DNA from: Ignavibacteriales bacterium
Lineage (GTDB): Bacteria > Bacteroidota > Ignavibacteria > Ignavibacteriales > Ignavibacteriaceae
Direction: 5' to 3'
Length of the DNA stretch: 39,537 bases
NCBI GenBank assembly: GCA_016182615.1
Contig: JACPGF010000372.1
Location: 1-39,537 of the forward strand
The notes below the pieces were generated by a model that did not search any database, was not told the origin of the DNA, and saw nothing but the letters and a program-made list of their open reading frames with translations. The translations under genes and the position numbers were made by a program. Of the stretch, positions 21,655-30,107 are shown piece after piece. Positions within the stretch are counted from its first letter, which is position 1; each line of letters begins with the position of its first letter.

Positions 21655-24600
21655 CTATTTTAAATATACCAGTTTAACAGATGCACTGTTATTGCCTGCG
21701 TGCAGGTTAAGGAAATAAATTCCTGCAGAAAGTGGAGTACCCCCATAACCTTTACCATCCCATATGTACTCATGCATTCCGGCTGTTATCACTCCAAGAG
21801 CCATTTCGTGAACAATCTGGCCCGTTATCGAATAAACTCCAATCTTCACCGGAGCCGCCGCGGGCTGCTGCCATACAATTTTGGTCGAGCCGTTAAAGGG
21901 GTTTGGATAATTAGCGTGCAGCTTAAAACTGCCGATAGGTTGCTGTTTACCATTACTATTGCCAAGCCCGCTTCCCGAGCCGAATTTTTCAACTCCATAC
22001 CACAATGTTTTATCTGTACTCTGATTAAGACTGCATGTAAACGTATTTGGTGCCGAAGGATATATAACATATTTTTTAAGCGGGGTATAAGCGCCCAGTA
22101 CATCAAGCGGATAGATATACAATGAATCAGCGAGTACCGAAAACTGAATGGTTATAGTAACCGGTTTGGTTTCGGTTGGTGCTGCACCCCAGTTATTGTT
22201 AAGGGTGGTTGTACCGGCCCAAACCATGCCCGTGTTCTGGCTTCGCGTGGCAATGGTAAACAGAGAAGTTTTACTTACCGAAAGGCTGTCCCCGGTTAAC
22301 GAGGTCCAGGTGCAGGCTGTAAAATCACTCCCGTTTACGAGAGTGAGATTTCCTACAGCACTGTTAGGAAACGACTGAAGAAAACCCGCGAGGCCGATAA
22401 ACTGCTTGGTGTTTACGGTTAGCAAGCCGTTCGTGTTCCATAGTATTTCGCCCGTATCTGTTTTGTAGGGAGATGCTGCTGCCGCGGGTAGTGAACTAAA
22501 ATCCGTCGTCACAGCCGCGTTAAATGAGCCGGTTTGCACTGCCCCGGTTAAACTCAACTTTTTATCGTATAACTGCGGCCCGTTCCAGTCCCATGTGCTT
22601 TTCTTGGGTAATGCATAGATGTCATTTTTACTGAACTGCAGGATTGTTTTATTAATTGCAGGAGAGATAAGTCCGTTCCTGAAAGCGTATGCAACCGATG
22701 GCATCAGTGACATATATGAAGGATTCCGCTGAATGTCAAAATACGAGCTGATAAAGTCTTGGTTCCAACTTGTTCCGCCGTTATAATCGAACAGCATGAT
22801 ACCGTCTATATCATGAAAGGCAGAGTAAGCCCCAAGGAAAAGCGGCCCCTCTGTTTGATAAATATTTGGATAGGAATGATTGTACTCGCTCACGGTCATC
22901 GGCTTGCCCTGCACTTTTACGCCGCCCAGCACTCCTGCAATTGTCCCGCCATCCTGGCTTTTTACCATTGGCTGATTCGCGATGTACCAGTCAGTTGAAG
23001 ACCACGGCACATTGGGAAATGTTGGATGGTCCCAATATGCGTGGTTATCGATATAGTCCAAATTATCCTGCACGCATAAATCATTTGGCCCAATATTCCA
23101 GTTTGTACCGGAGATTGGCACTTTTACGCCAAGTGCCTGTTTTAAGAATGATTTCATCCCGGAAAAAAAGCTGTCCTGCAAGGCTATGTAAAACTGCGTC
23201 ATATCCTTTACCCGGTTATCGGAATAGCTTCCGCATTGAGAAAACTCGATTCGCTTGACCGAACCGTTTTCCAAAGCCTCACCGGCCATTAATCCGGTTA
23301 TGCCTGTTGTTACCATGGTAACATCATCAAACCAATAAGTCCCGCCGCCTGCAAACTGAAACGTTAAACGGGTTTGCCCCGCGTTATTTTCGGGAGCCTT
23401 AAAAGTAAGCGAGTAGAGTTTCCATGACTGCGTTAGTGCAATCTCAGCACCACTATAGTAGGTGTAAGGCGAGTTGTTCCGCATCGCCCCGATTAAAACT
23501 TTACGGGTTGAATCAGACCGGGCGGCGAATGTTACTTTATAGACACTATCTTTTTTAACCGTTAATGTTGGCTGCTTAAACTGCAAGTGCCAGGCCGTAC
23601 CAGTAGCTTTAGTAACGGTTATCTTTACCGCGGCCGCTCCTTGATAAGGATTAACAGCATCCCGCGTGAAAGCAGCAGTTGCCCCGCCGTTCTGCTCCAT
23701 TGACCAAAATGATGTGTACGTGGCAAGTTCAAAATCACCCGCCTGTACCATGTTAATTGTTCCCGTTGGAATACTTCCCTGATTCCAACTATTTTGCAAT
23801 GCAGCAGTGTTTACATATTTCGACTGCAAGAAAGTATTCCACGAACTGTCCAGCATTTTCGTGTGCCGCACAGTAAGGCCACCGCCCACGGCAAACGGTT
23901 TTAGTTTACCGTCATACCACATTCTGAATAACGAATTTTCATTAACAATTTCAAGCATGGCCATTACCGGGTCGTTAACAAGGGCAAGCCCGGTGTAGGG
24001 ATTGACATGTGTCAGCAATTGTTGAGCGTATTCCTTTTGCAGCTGTATTAAGTGCGGGTCAAACAGCGTTACCCCTTTTGCCATGTCGGCAAGTGAGTCT
24101 GCATCCAATACTCCGTCAAGCGAATTAAACTTCCGGGAGACATTCAGATTCAGATTAATAAAGATGCCATTTATCTTCAACTCTCCAATAAGATTTTCCA
24201 GCCGGTCAAACGACTGCATATTAAGCGTTCGGGTTGACTGCCCTTGATTGAAAATCTGATACTGGCCCCATGGATTATCGAGATGATGCATTCGGATAAG
24301 GTTAAAACCAAATTTCCGTAAACGGCCCGCTATTACCCCCGCGAGGCTTTTTTGCGGGAACGCGCCATCGGCAACAAGGTTGGTACCCCAAAAACGGATG
24401 CGTTTATTATTCCTTGAAAAATACCCCTCACCGCTCACTCCAACGAAATTTTGATTGCCTATTATTTCTCCCGGAAAATGCGGCATGAACGTTTGCGTGC
24501 TTGAATCTGCAAAGGGCATAGAAAAGGGGAACCCGCCGGTAAAGTTTTGGGCGGATAAACCGTTTGCTGTAACGAGAATAAGCCCCAAGATACTGAACCA

Positions 24601-24693
24601 CCTGCTCAGTAATCCCCTTTCAAGTATATCCTGTATATTGTGGAAAGAGAATCTGCTTCGAGCCGGGGATTTATAACGACTGTGTAATTTCAA
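21655..24693 (-). CDS. Secreted clan-A glycoside hydrolase with inserted CBM-like domain and T9SS sorting domain
   Basis: The 1012-aa protein has a long N-terminal signal region (hydrophobic core about 33-47, 'FSILGLILVTANGLSAQ'). A TIM-barrel glycosidase follows: 'NKRIRFWGTNLVADGAF', 'KFGFNLIRMHHLDNPWG', 'MLEIVNENSLFRMW' (E252, proposed acid/base) and 'PMTVSEYNHSYPN' (E603, proposed nucleophile). Between them, residues about 312-465 look like a carbohydrate-binding module of the CBM4/9 kind ('GDFELATYTSFWSMEQNGGATAAF' to 'TYWFDDVTMV'). The last 91 residues (922-1012) are a type A Por sorting domain starting 'LHANYPNPFNGSTKIVW', so export through T9SS is expected. The family is related to GH5/GH42-like enzymes but was not pinned down. 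Substrate is unknown, possibly a beta-glucan. Confidence 0.85.
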   Translation of the reverse strand: MKLHSRYKSPARSRFSFHNIQDILERGLLSRWFSILGLILVTANGLSAQNFTGGFPFSMPFADSSTQTFMPHFPGEIIGNQNFVGVSGEGYFSRNNKRIRFWGTNLVADGAFPQKSLAGVIAGRLRKFGFNLIRMHHLDNPWGQYQIFNQGQSTRTLNMQSFDRLENLIGELKINGIFINLNLNVSRKFNSLDGVLDADSLADMAKGVTLFDPHLIQLQKEYAQQLLTHVNPYTGLALVNDPVMAMLEIVNENSLFRMWYDGKLKPFAVGGGLTVRHTKMLDSSWNTFLQSKYVNTAALQNSWNQGSIPTGTINMVQAGDFELATYTSFWSMEQNGGATAAFTRDAVNPYQGAAAVKITVTKATGTAWHLQFKQPTLTVKKDSVYKVTFAARSDSTRKVLIGAMRNNSPYTYYSGAEIALTQSWKLYSLTFKAPENNAGQTRLTFQFAGGGTYWFDDVTMVTTGITGLMAGEALENGSVKRIEFSQCGSYSDNRVKDMTQFYIALQDSFFSGMKSFLKQALGVKVPISGTNWNIGPNDLCVQDNLDYIDNHAYWDHPTFPNVPWSSTDWYIANQPMVKSQDGGTIAGVLGGVKVQGKPMTVSEYNHSYPNIYQTEGPLFLGAYSAFHDIDGIMLFDYNGGTSWNQDFISSYFDIQRNPSYMSLMPSVAYAFRNGLISPAINKTILQFSKNDIYALPKKSTWDWNGPQLYDKKLSLTGAVQTGSFNAAVTTDFSSLPAAAASPYKTDTGEILWNTNGLLTVNTKQFIGLAGFLQSFPNSAVGNLTLVNGSDFTACTWTSLTGDSLSVSKTSLFTIATRSQNTGMVWAGTTTLNNNWGAAPTETKPVTITIQFSVLADSLYIYPLDVLGAYTPLKKYVIYPSAPNTFTCSLNQSTDKTLWYGVEKFGSGSGLGNSNGKQQPIGSFKLHANYPNPFNGSTKIVWQQPAAAPVKIGVYSITGQIVHEMALGVITAGMHEYIWDGKGYGGTPLSAGIYFLNLHAGNNSASVKLVYLK

Positions 24694-25272
24694 TGTATTA
24701 CTTAATTTCTTTATTACCGGATGTATTTAAAAATTGTTTGTTATCAAGAATTTTGTCAATTATACGCTGCCAAAGCCATAAACGAAAATCTGTAACTATT
24801 TGAGTCTTGCGAAATATGTACAATGGGAATTTCTTGCCTCAATTGGTCAATGCCTCCCAAGCGAAGTAAAGTGTCACCTTAAGTATTTTTTTCAATTTGG
24901 ACTTTGCGCCTCAGTCCCCCTTTTTGAAAAGTGGTTGTTCGCCGCGGCGAAGCGGGGGAATCGTTTTTAGGCAGTGCTAATGCCGCCAAAACAATTCTCC
25001 TCCCAAAGGGACAGGCTGTCTCGCTAAAGCGATCCACTCTCCTTTCAAAAAAAGGAGGGACTTCGAAAAAATACAGCCCAATTTTCCTTAAGTTGAGACC
25101 ATTGCCTAAAACAGGAGAGGGAAGTTCCAAATAAAATCCATTCCTTAAGTTGACACTTTACCTCTTGGGAGGCATTGGGATGAATCCGGGGGCAATTATC
25201 AGAACATCCTCATGGATGGCTGCCGGAAGTGAGATTGATTTAACGGTCTTTGGAATACCTCTCTCCGGAACC
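24694..25272. other. Intergenic region holding a MITE-like element
   Basis: No gene is supported in 579 bases. Most of it is the 330-bp element with terminal inverted repeats at 24848-25177. Open frames inside the element (for example 24879-25130) translate inverted repeats and are not credible genes. No clear terminator was seen for the GH5 gene to the right. Confidence 0.7.
24848..25177. mobile_element. MITE-like element with 34-36-bp terminal inverted repeats
   Basis: The left end (24848-24883, beginning CAATGCCTCCCAAG) and the reverse complement of the right end (25144-25177, beginning CAATGCCTCCCAAG) match at 32 positions with one two-base gap. Nested inside is a second inverted pair, 24913-24931 and 25042-25062. 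Short perfect palindromes also lie at 24938-24951, 25010-25020 and 25021-25032. It has no transposase and no clear target-site duplication. A rearranged fragment of the same family lies at 14000-14060. Confidence 0.7.
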
Positions 25273-26514
25273 TCACTCGGCATTTAATCCTAATGCCTTA
25301 ATATATTCGGTATTCACTTTACAGTTTTTCAACTTCATGTTATTCCGGTAATCATCAAGTGCTTTTTTTATTGTTGCCTGCGGCGGCCGGTTCGCGCGTA
25401 CTTCGGCAAAATCTGTTCTCGGCTTATTGGCAAACTCGATGATAGCTTCGAATTCAGTTGTCAGGGGGATTGAGACAACGCCTGCAGTTGCATCCAGTTT
25501 TTTATACGGCCAAAAACACCATCCGATATTGTTCGCCTCGCACAAACGCCGGAATGAGGCTATCCATTCATTGCTGTTCTCTCCGCTTTCACCAAGCCAC
25601 AATGGCACATTATACTTGTTAGCATAATCAACATAGTCAGCAATATTCGAGTATGTTGTATCCGTCCAATATTTATGGAACGTATAAATTGCTTTATCAT
25701 CAAACGGCTTGCCGAACACGGAAAAATTGGAATTCCACTGTGCACCGCCGTAAAAAATAATATGGTCTTTGTCAACTGCGCGGATGGCTTTTGTTATATC
25801 CTTGTACAATGGCTCCAAAAGCGGGTTCAACGTGTCTTTACTAAAATAATGGGCAATCGGCTCGTTCAGCAAATCGTAACCCACAAGATGCCGGTAACCC
25901 GCGTACCGTTCCGCGAGAAGTTTCCATATCCTGATGGTTAAATCACAATTTTCTTTGCTCTCGAAAAGAAACGGGTAGGCGTAACTGTCATCAATATTAT
26001 CGCCTGTTTGACCGCCCGGGGCGCCATGCATATCCAACACGGTATAGAGCCCATGCTTTTCGCACCAGTTCATAACACTGTCTAAAAGCGCGTATCCCGG
26101 CCCTTCAAGCTTGCTTTCGTCATGCCCCGATACAAACAGTCTGTAACTAAATGGGATGCGGATGGAATTAAACCCGGAGGCTTTTATAAACTGTATATCT
26201 TCCTCGGTAATATAATCCCTGCGGAAATCATTCCAGAATTTCCTTGCCTCACTCTCGCCGATGAGTTGATTGAAAACGTCATTAATAAGGCGGGGTGAGC
26301 TGGCATGTTTAAATTTGAACATATACCCTTCAGGCAGCAGCCAGTTGCCGATATTGATTCCTTTCAGCAGCAGTTTTTGCCCGTCAGGGGTAAATACATC
26401 TTTGCCCTTTACAAAAACAAATTTTTGATTTTGTGCCTTGGCAGGAAATGCCAGCAAAAAACTCAGTAAAAAACCTGTAAGCACTAACCGGAAAAACACA
26501 CTTTTCTTCTTCAT
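25273..26514 (-). CDS. Secreted GH5-type beta-glucanase
   Basis: The 413-aa protein has a signal peptide (about 1-27, ending 'LAFPAKAQ') and a full GH5 TIM barrel: 'LLLKGINIGNWLLPEGYMF' (about 48-66), 'GFNSIRIPFSYRLF', 'VLDMHGAPGGQTG' (H163), 'GYDLLNEPIAHYF' (acid/base E218), 'IYTFHKYW' (H280) and 'PLWLGESGENSNEW' (nucleophile E309). The pattern resembles exo-beta-1,3-glucanase/endoglucanase members of GH5, but the specificity is not fixed by sequence. No sorting domain or lipobox is present, so it is probably periplasmic or released. It follows the lipoprotein glycosidase gene directly, with no gap between its start and that gene's stop. Confidence 0.93.
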   Translation of the reverse strand: MKKKSVFFRLVLTGFLLSFLLAFPAKAQNQKFVFVKGKDVFTPDGQKLLLKGINIGNWLLPEGYMFKFKHASSPRLINDVFNQLIGESEARKFWNDFRRDYITEEDIQFIKASGFNSIRIPFSYRLFVSGHDESKLEGPGYALLDSVMNWCEKHGLYTVLDMHGAPGGQTGDNIDDSYAYPFLFESKENCDLTIRIWKLLAERYAGYRHLVGYDLLNEPIAHYFSKDTLNPLLEPLYKDITKAIRAVDKDHIIFYGGAQWNSNFSVFGKPFDDKAIYTFHKYWTDTTYSNIADYVDYANKYNVPLWLGESGENSNEWIASFRRLCEANNIGWCFWPYKKLDATAGVVSIPLTTEFEAIIEFANKPRTDFAEVRANRPPQATIKKALDDYRNNMKLKNCKVNTEYIKALGLNAE

Positions 26515-27864
26515 TTATTTCCAATTCCTCGAAAACATGTAAAAAGCTTTTCTCTTGTACCACTCGTCAACACCGTCACCGTTCGTATCCCTCGAAAGCC
26601 TTATCAATCCATACCATTCTTCATTAGAGTAACCATCGGGGTGAGCAGTTGTTGCATAGCCGCCGTAATCCTGTGTTCCCGCCAATCCTTCCTTCCACCA
26701 CTCATCGGTAAATTCGAAAACCGTGCCGCCAAGTATAAATGGTGCACTCTTAATTTGCGCCCAGTTGCTGCTGTCGTGGCTTGCCTGCGTGGTTTCGTAT
26801 TCAACTTTCGTCCGGTTATCAAGTGCATCAATACCAAACTCGGTAATCACAAGCGGTTTGTTCGATTTACTCTTGTAAGCAATAAAGTCGTTAGTAAGAT
26901 CAACCGCGTAAATATTCGTTGCCCACGCATCCACGTATGTAAGGGAGCTATCATTACTTTTTATACCCTTCAAGCCGACATTCATAATGCCGCCATTATT
27001 AATGCACACCGGATGATACTTTGCGCCTTCAACTTTATAGGCTTCAATCGCCATTTCTTGCGTTAACGTGAACCAGTTAACATTGGCACCATTCTTCACG
27101 TTTTGTTCATTACCGAGATTCCACATCAGTACGCCGGGAAAGTCTTTCAAGTCCAGCACCATAGCAGCAAATCCGTCAATCAAATTTTTGCGGACGGTAG
27201 TATTGGCAAAATCGAGATCAGTGTTTACCCAATAGGTTACAATAACCCTTATGCCGTTCTCCGCGCACTTTTTCAGCATATATTTATCAACACCGCTATA
27301 GGTGCGTATGGTGTTGGCATTCAATTCTTTCAGATACGTGATGCATTGATCATATAATTTTGTGGTGATCGGCTTATCATCAATCGGTTTTGGAGAAAAT
27401 GCAACTCCTTTTACATAAAAAGGCGTATATGTGCCAGTACCGGCAAAATCAGTTTCGAGTTTACCGTAATTAATACGCACCGGGCCAGAACTAAGGGGTT
27501 TAACTTCCGGTATAACGTATGTTGCACGCGATAATTGCACGTTAAGTGTTGATGCGCCGTTAACAGCCGATGGTATTTCTATAATCCGCTCACTATATCC
27601 CGGTTTTTCTATTCTTGCCGTGTGCTTTGCAGCCGGGAACCCGGAAATTGTATATAAACCGTTTGTTGTACTATATACAGCCTCAAAACCGGCAGCAGTT
27701 GTAAGCGTTATTTTTGCACCTGCCACACCAACACCTTCGGGATTTGTTATCTGCCCCTTGATCGTTGACGGAATTTTATATCCGCCGCTGTCGCTATCGT
27801 TGGGCTTTTCACACCCGGTAAAAAGAAGAATTACTGATACAGCCATTAACAGAAAAAAACGCAT
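26515..27864 (-). CDS. Lipoprotein with regulatory-like Ig domain and clan-A (GH2/GH72-like) glycosidase domain
   Basis: A GTG at 27867 would extend the frame by one codon, but ATG at 27864 is better placed after GAGGA and is chosen here (449 aa). The N-terminus has a lipobox ('VILLFTGC', lipidated C18). Residues about 33-112 form a carboxypeptidase-regulatory-like beta-sandwich ('IKGQITNPEGVGVAGAKITLTT'). The TIM-barrel domain follows: 'PFYVKGVAFSP', 'ELNANTIRTYSGVD', 'VLMWNLGNEQN' (E253, acid/base) and 'PLVITEFGIDAL' (E342, nucleophile), then 'TVFEFTDEWWKEG'. The last part has a calcium-binding-like 'DTNGDGVDEW' loop. The fold resembles GH2 or GH72-type glucan-remodelling enzymes. It lies nine bases after the bglX-like gene. 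Confidence 0.88.
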   Translation of the reverse strand: MRFFLLMAVSVILLFTGCEKPNDSDSGGYKIPSTIKGQITNPEGVGVAGAKITLTTAAGFEAVYSTTNGLYTISGFPAAKHTARIEKPGYSERIIEIPSAVNGASTLNVQLSRATYVIPEVKPLSSGPVRINYGKLETDFAGTGTYTPFYVKGVAFSPKPIDDKPITTKLYDQCITYLKELNANTIRTYSGVDKYMLKKCAENGIRVIVTYWVNTDLDFANTTVRKNLIDGFAAMVLDLKDFPGVLMWNLGNEQNVKNGANVNWFTLTQEMAIEAYKVEGAKYHPVCINNGGIMNVGLKGIKSNDSSLTYVDAWATNIYAVDLTNDFIAYKSKSNKPLVITEFGIDALDNRTKVEYETTQASHDSSNWAQIKSAPFILGGTVFEFTDEWWKEGLAGTQDYGGYATTAHPDGYSNEEWYGLIRLSRDTNGDGVDEWYKRKAFYMFSRNWK

Positions 27865-27873
27865 CACAGTCCT

Positions 27874-30087
27874 CTATTCTAATGTAAAAGTTTCTTGCTG
27901 CACATCGCGTGAGTTGCCGCCAACCATGACCCTGAATTCTCCGGGCTCGCTGCTAAAGTGCATGTTTATATCCCAGAATTTAAGGTCTTCCTCGTTAATA
28001 GTAAACTGTACATCTTTACTTTCGCCGGGTTTCAGGTTTACTTTTACAAAACGTTTTAATTCTTTTACCGGACGGGTAACACTGCCAACCATATCGCGGA
28101 GATATAGCTGCACCGTTTCGGTTCCCTCTAATTTTCCGGTGTTGCTTACCGGAACGGTAACGGTAATTTTATCAGTGGCTTTTATGCTCTGCTTACTTAG
28201 TTTTACTGTGCCATATTTAAATGCCGTATAACTTAATCCATATCCAAACGGATATAGCGGGTTAATATCGGTATCAAGGTATCCCGAGGTATAGTGGTTG
28301 TTCGGGTCATTCGGGCGCCCGGTGTTTTTGTGATTATAGTGCGATGGTATCTGCCCCGTAACTTTCGGGAAAGTTATCGGCAGGCGTGCCGAGGGATTAA
28401 TTTTTCCCGTTAACACATTGGTAATGGCAGTACCGCAGGTTATCCCCGGGAACCAAGCTTCAACAACGGCATCAGCATTTTTATCAATTGCACCAAGAGC
28501 CAGCGCCCTGCCGTTCATTAGAACAACAACAAGCGGTTTGCCTGTTTTTTGTAATGCCTCAACAAGTTCGTTTTGCACACCGGGTAAGTCAATCGAGGCG
28601 CGGCAACTAGCTTCCCCGCTCATGTGCCCGTCTTCACCAACAACTGCAATAACCAGTTCAGCATCCTTGGCAGCTTGCACAGCTTCATCAAATCCGGCCT
28701 TTGTTGTGTCGGTAATTGTTACTGCCTGCACAAATGTAACATCCGCCTTTGGATATGTTTTCTTTATTCCTTCAAGCACGGTAACAACATCATTTGAATC
28801 GCCGTATTGTTCCCAAGAACCAAGCGGTATTTTTTTAGCATTCGCGCATGGGCCAACAACCGCGATTTTCTTGTATGCATCTTTCAACGGCAGCACGCCA
28901 TTGTTCTTTAACAACACGATTGACTGCTCCGCAACCTTCAATGCAGCATCCTGCATTTCTTTGCTCATTACAAAATTTTGTTCACGCTCTTTACTGCAAT
29001 ACTTGTACGGGTCATCAAACAAGCCAAGAATAAATTTAACCCGCAGCACCCGGCGGACCGATTCATCCACATCAGCAACGGGAACTTGCTTTTTCTCAAC
29101 GAGCTCTTTGAGATACGCGGTATATGCGCGCGATTCCATATCCATGTCCAAACCCGCGGTAATACTTATCCGGGCTGCATCCTTCAAGTCCGCTGCAAAC
29201 CCATGATTAATCATTTCACCCGGTGAGTTCCAGTCACTGACCACGAACCCTTTGAATTGCCACTCGTTCCGCAAAACATCACTCAACAAAAATTTACTGC
29301 CCGATGAAGGGACACCTGCAATTTCATTAAACGAGCACATGAAGGTAAGCGCACCCGCGTCCAAAGCGGCTTTAAATGGCGGCAGGTAGGTTTCGCGCAA
29401 AACCCGCTCCGAAATATCAACCGTGTTATAGTCCCGCCCGCCTTCCGCGGCACCATAGGCGGCAAAATGTTTTACACAGGCAGCAATGTTTTCATTACCA
29501 AGGGTGCCCTGAAAACCTTTCACCCGTGCTGCTGCCATAATAGAACCGAGATAGGTATCCTCTCCGGCTCCTTCAACAATGCGGCCCCAGCGGCTGTCAC
29601 GGGCAATATCAACCATGGGTGCAAAAGTCCAGTGTATGCCGGTTGCAGCGGCTTCTTTTGCCTGCATCTTGGCACTGTACTCTACAATTGCCGGATCCCA
29701 GCTTGCCACTTCTGCCAGCGGTACCGGGAAGGTTGTTTTAAACCCGTGTATAACGTCAAACCCGAAGATAAGCGGAATGTGTAAACGCGATTTTTCCATT
29801 GCCACTTTTTGCAGGTCTCGTGTCAGGTCCGCTCCAACGGCATTCAGGAAAGAACCTATTTTTCCTTCTGCTACCATTTTAGCATAATCACCCTTTACTT
29901 CACTTTTAACTGTTGGGCCCCAGCCCCAGCCATAAGCCAACTGGTTTAGCTGCCCGGCTTTTTCCTCAAGGGTCATCAACTTAATGATTGAATCGATTTT
30001 ACTTTCATAACGGTTATCATATTTGTATTGCGCCTGCATACCTGCTGCTGCAAGCAATAAAATTATCAGTACAATTTTGTTATTCAT
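27874..30087 (-). CDS. bglX: Periplasmic beta-glucosidase BglX-like (GH3)
   Basis: The 737-aa enzyme removes glucose from beta-linked oligosaccharides. It has a signal peptide (about 1-18, 'NNKIVLIILLLAAAGMQA'), the GH3 N-terminal barrel ('MTLEEKAGQLNQL', 'IPLIFGFDVIHGFKTTFP', 'FAPMVDIARDSRWGRIVEGAGEDTYL', 'KHFAAYGAAEGGRDYNTVD') and nucleophile D285 in 'GFVVSDWNSPGEM'. The alpha/beta sandwich domain follows, then a C-terminal fibronectin-III-like domain ('GTETVQLYLRDMVGSVTRPVKELKRF'). Length and domain order match BglX. It is 20 bases downstream of another GH3 gene, so the two are made together with different cellular anchoring. Confidence 0.95.
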   Translation of the reverse strand: MNNKIVLIILLLAAAGMQAQYKYDNRYESKIDSIIKLMTLEEKAGQLNQLAYGWGWGPTVKSEVKGDYAKMVAEGKIGSFLNAVGADLTRDLQKVAMEKSRLHIPLIFGFDVIHGFKTTFPVPLAEVASWDPAIVEYSAKMQAKEAAATGIHWTFAPMVDIARDSRWGRIVEGAGEDTYLGSIMAAARVKGFQGTLGNENIAACVKHFAAYGAAEGGRDYNTVDISERVLRETYLPPFKAALDAGALTFMCSFNEIAGVPSSGSKFLLSDVLRNEWQFKGFVVSDWNSPGEMINHGFAADLKDAARISITAGLDMDMESRAYTAYLKELVEKKQVPVADVDESVRRVLRVKFILGLFDDPYKYCSKEREQNFVMSKEMQDAALKVAEQSIVLLKNNGVLPLKDAYKKIAVVGPCANAKKIPLGSWEQYGDSNDVVTVLEGIKKTYPKADVTFVQAVTITDTTKAGFDEAVQAAKDAELVIAVVGEDGHMSGEASCRASIDLPGVQNELVEALQKTGKPLVVVLMNGRALALGAIDKNADAVVEAWFPGITCGTAITNVLTGKINPSARLPITFPKVTGQIPSHYNHKNTGRPNDPNNHYTSGYLDTDINPLYPFGYGLSYTAFKYGTVKLSKQSIKATDKITVTVPVSNTGKLEGTETVQLYLRDMVGSVTRPVKELKRFVKVNLKPGESKDVQFTINEEDLKFWDINMHFSSEPGEFRVMVGGNSRDVQQETFTLE

Positions 30088-30107
30088 ATTTTTACGCCTG
30101 TATTATT

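Noticed and set aside
24879-25134. Open frames on both strands within the 330-bp repeat (83 and 67 codons)
   Set aside because: They translate the inverted repeats, overlap each other antisense, lack ribosome-binding sites and show no family pattern.
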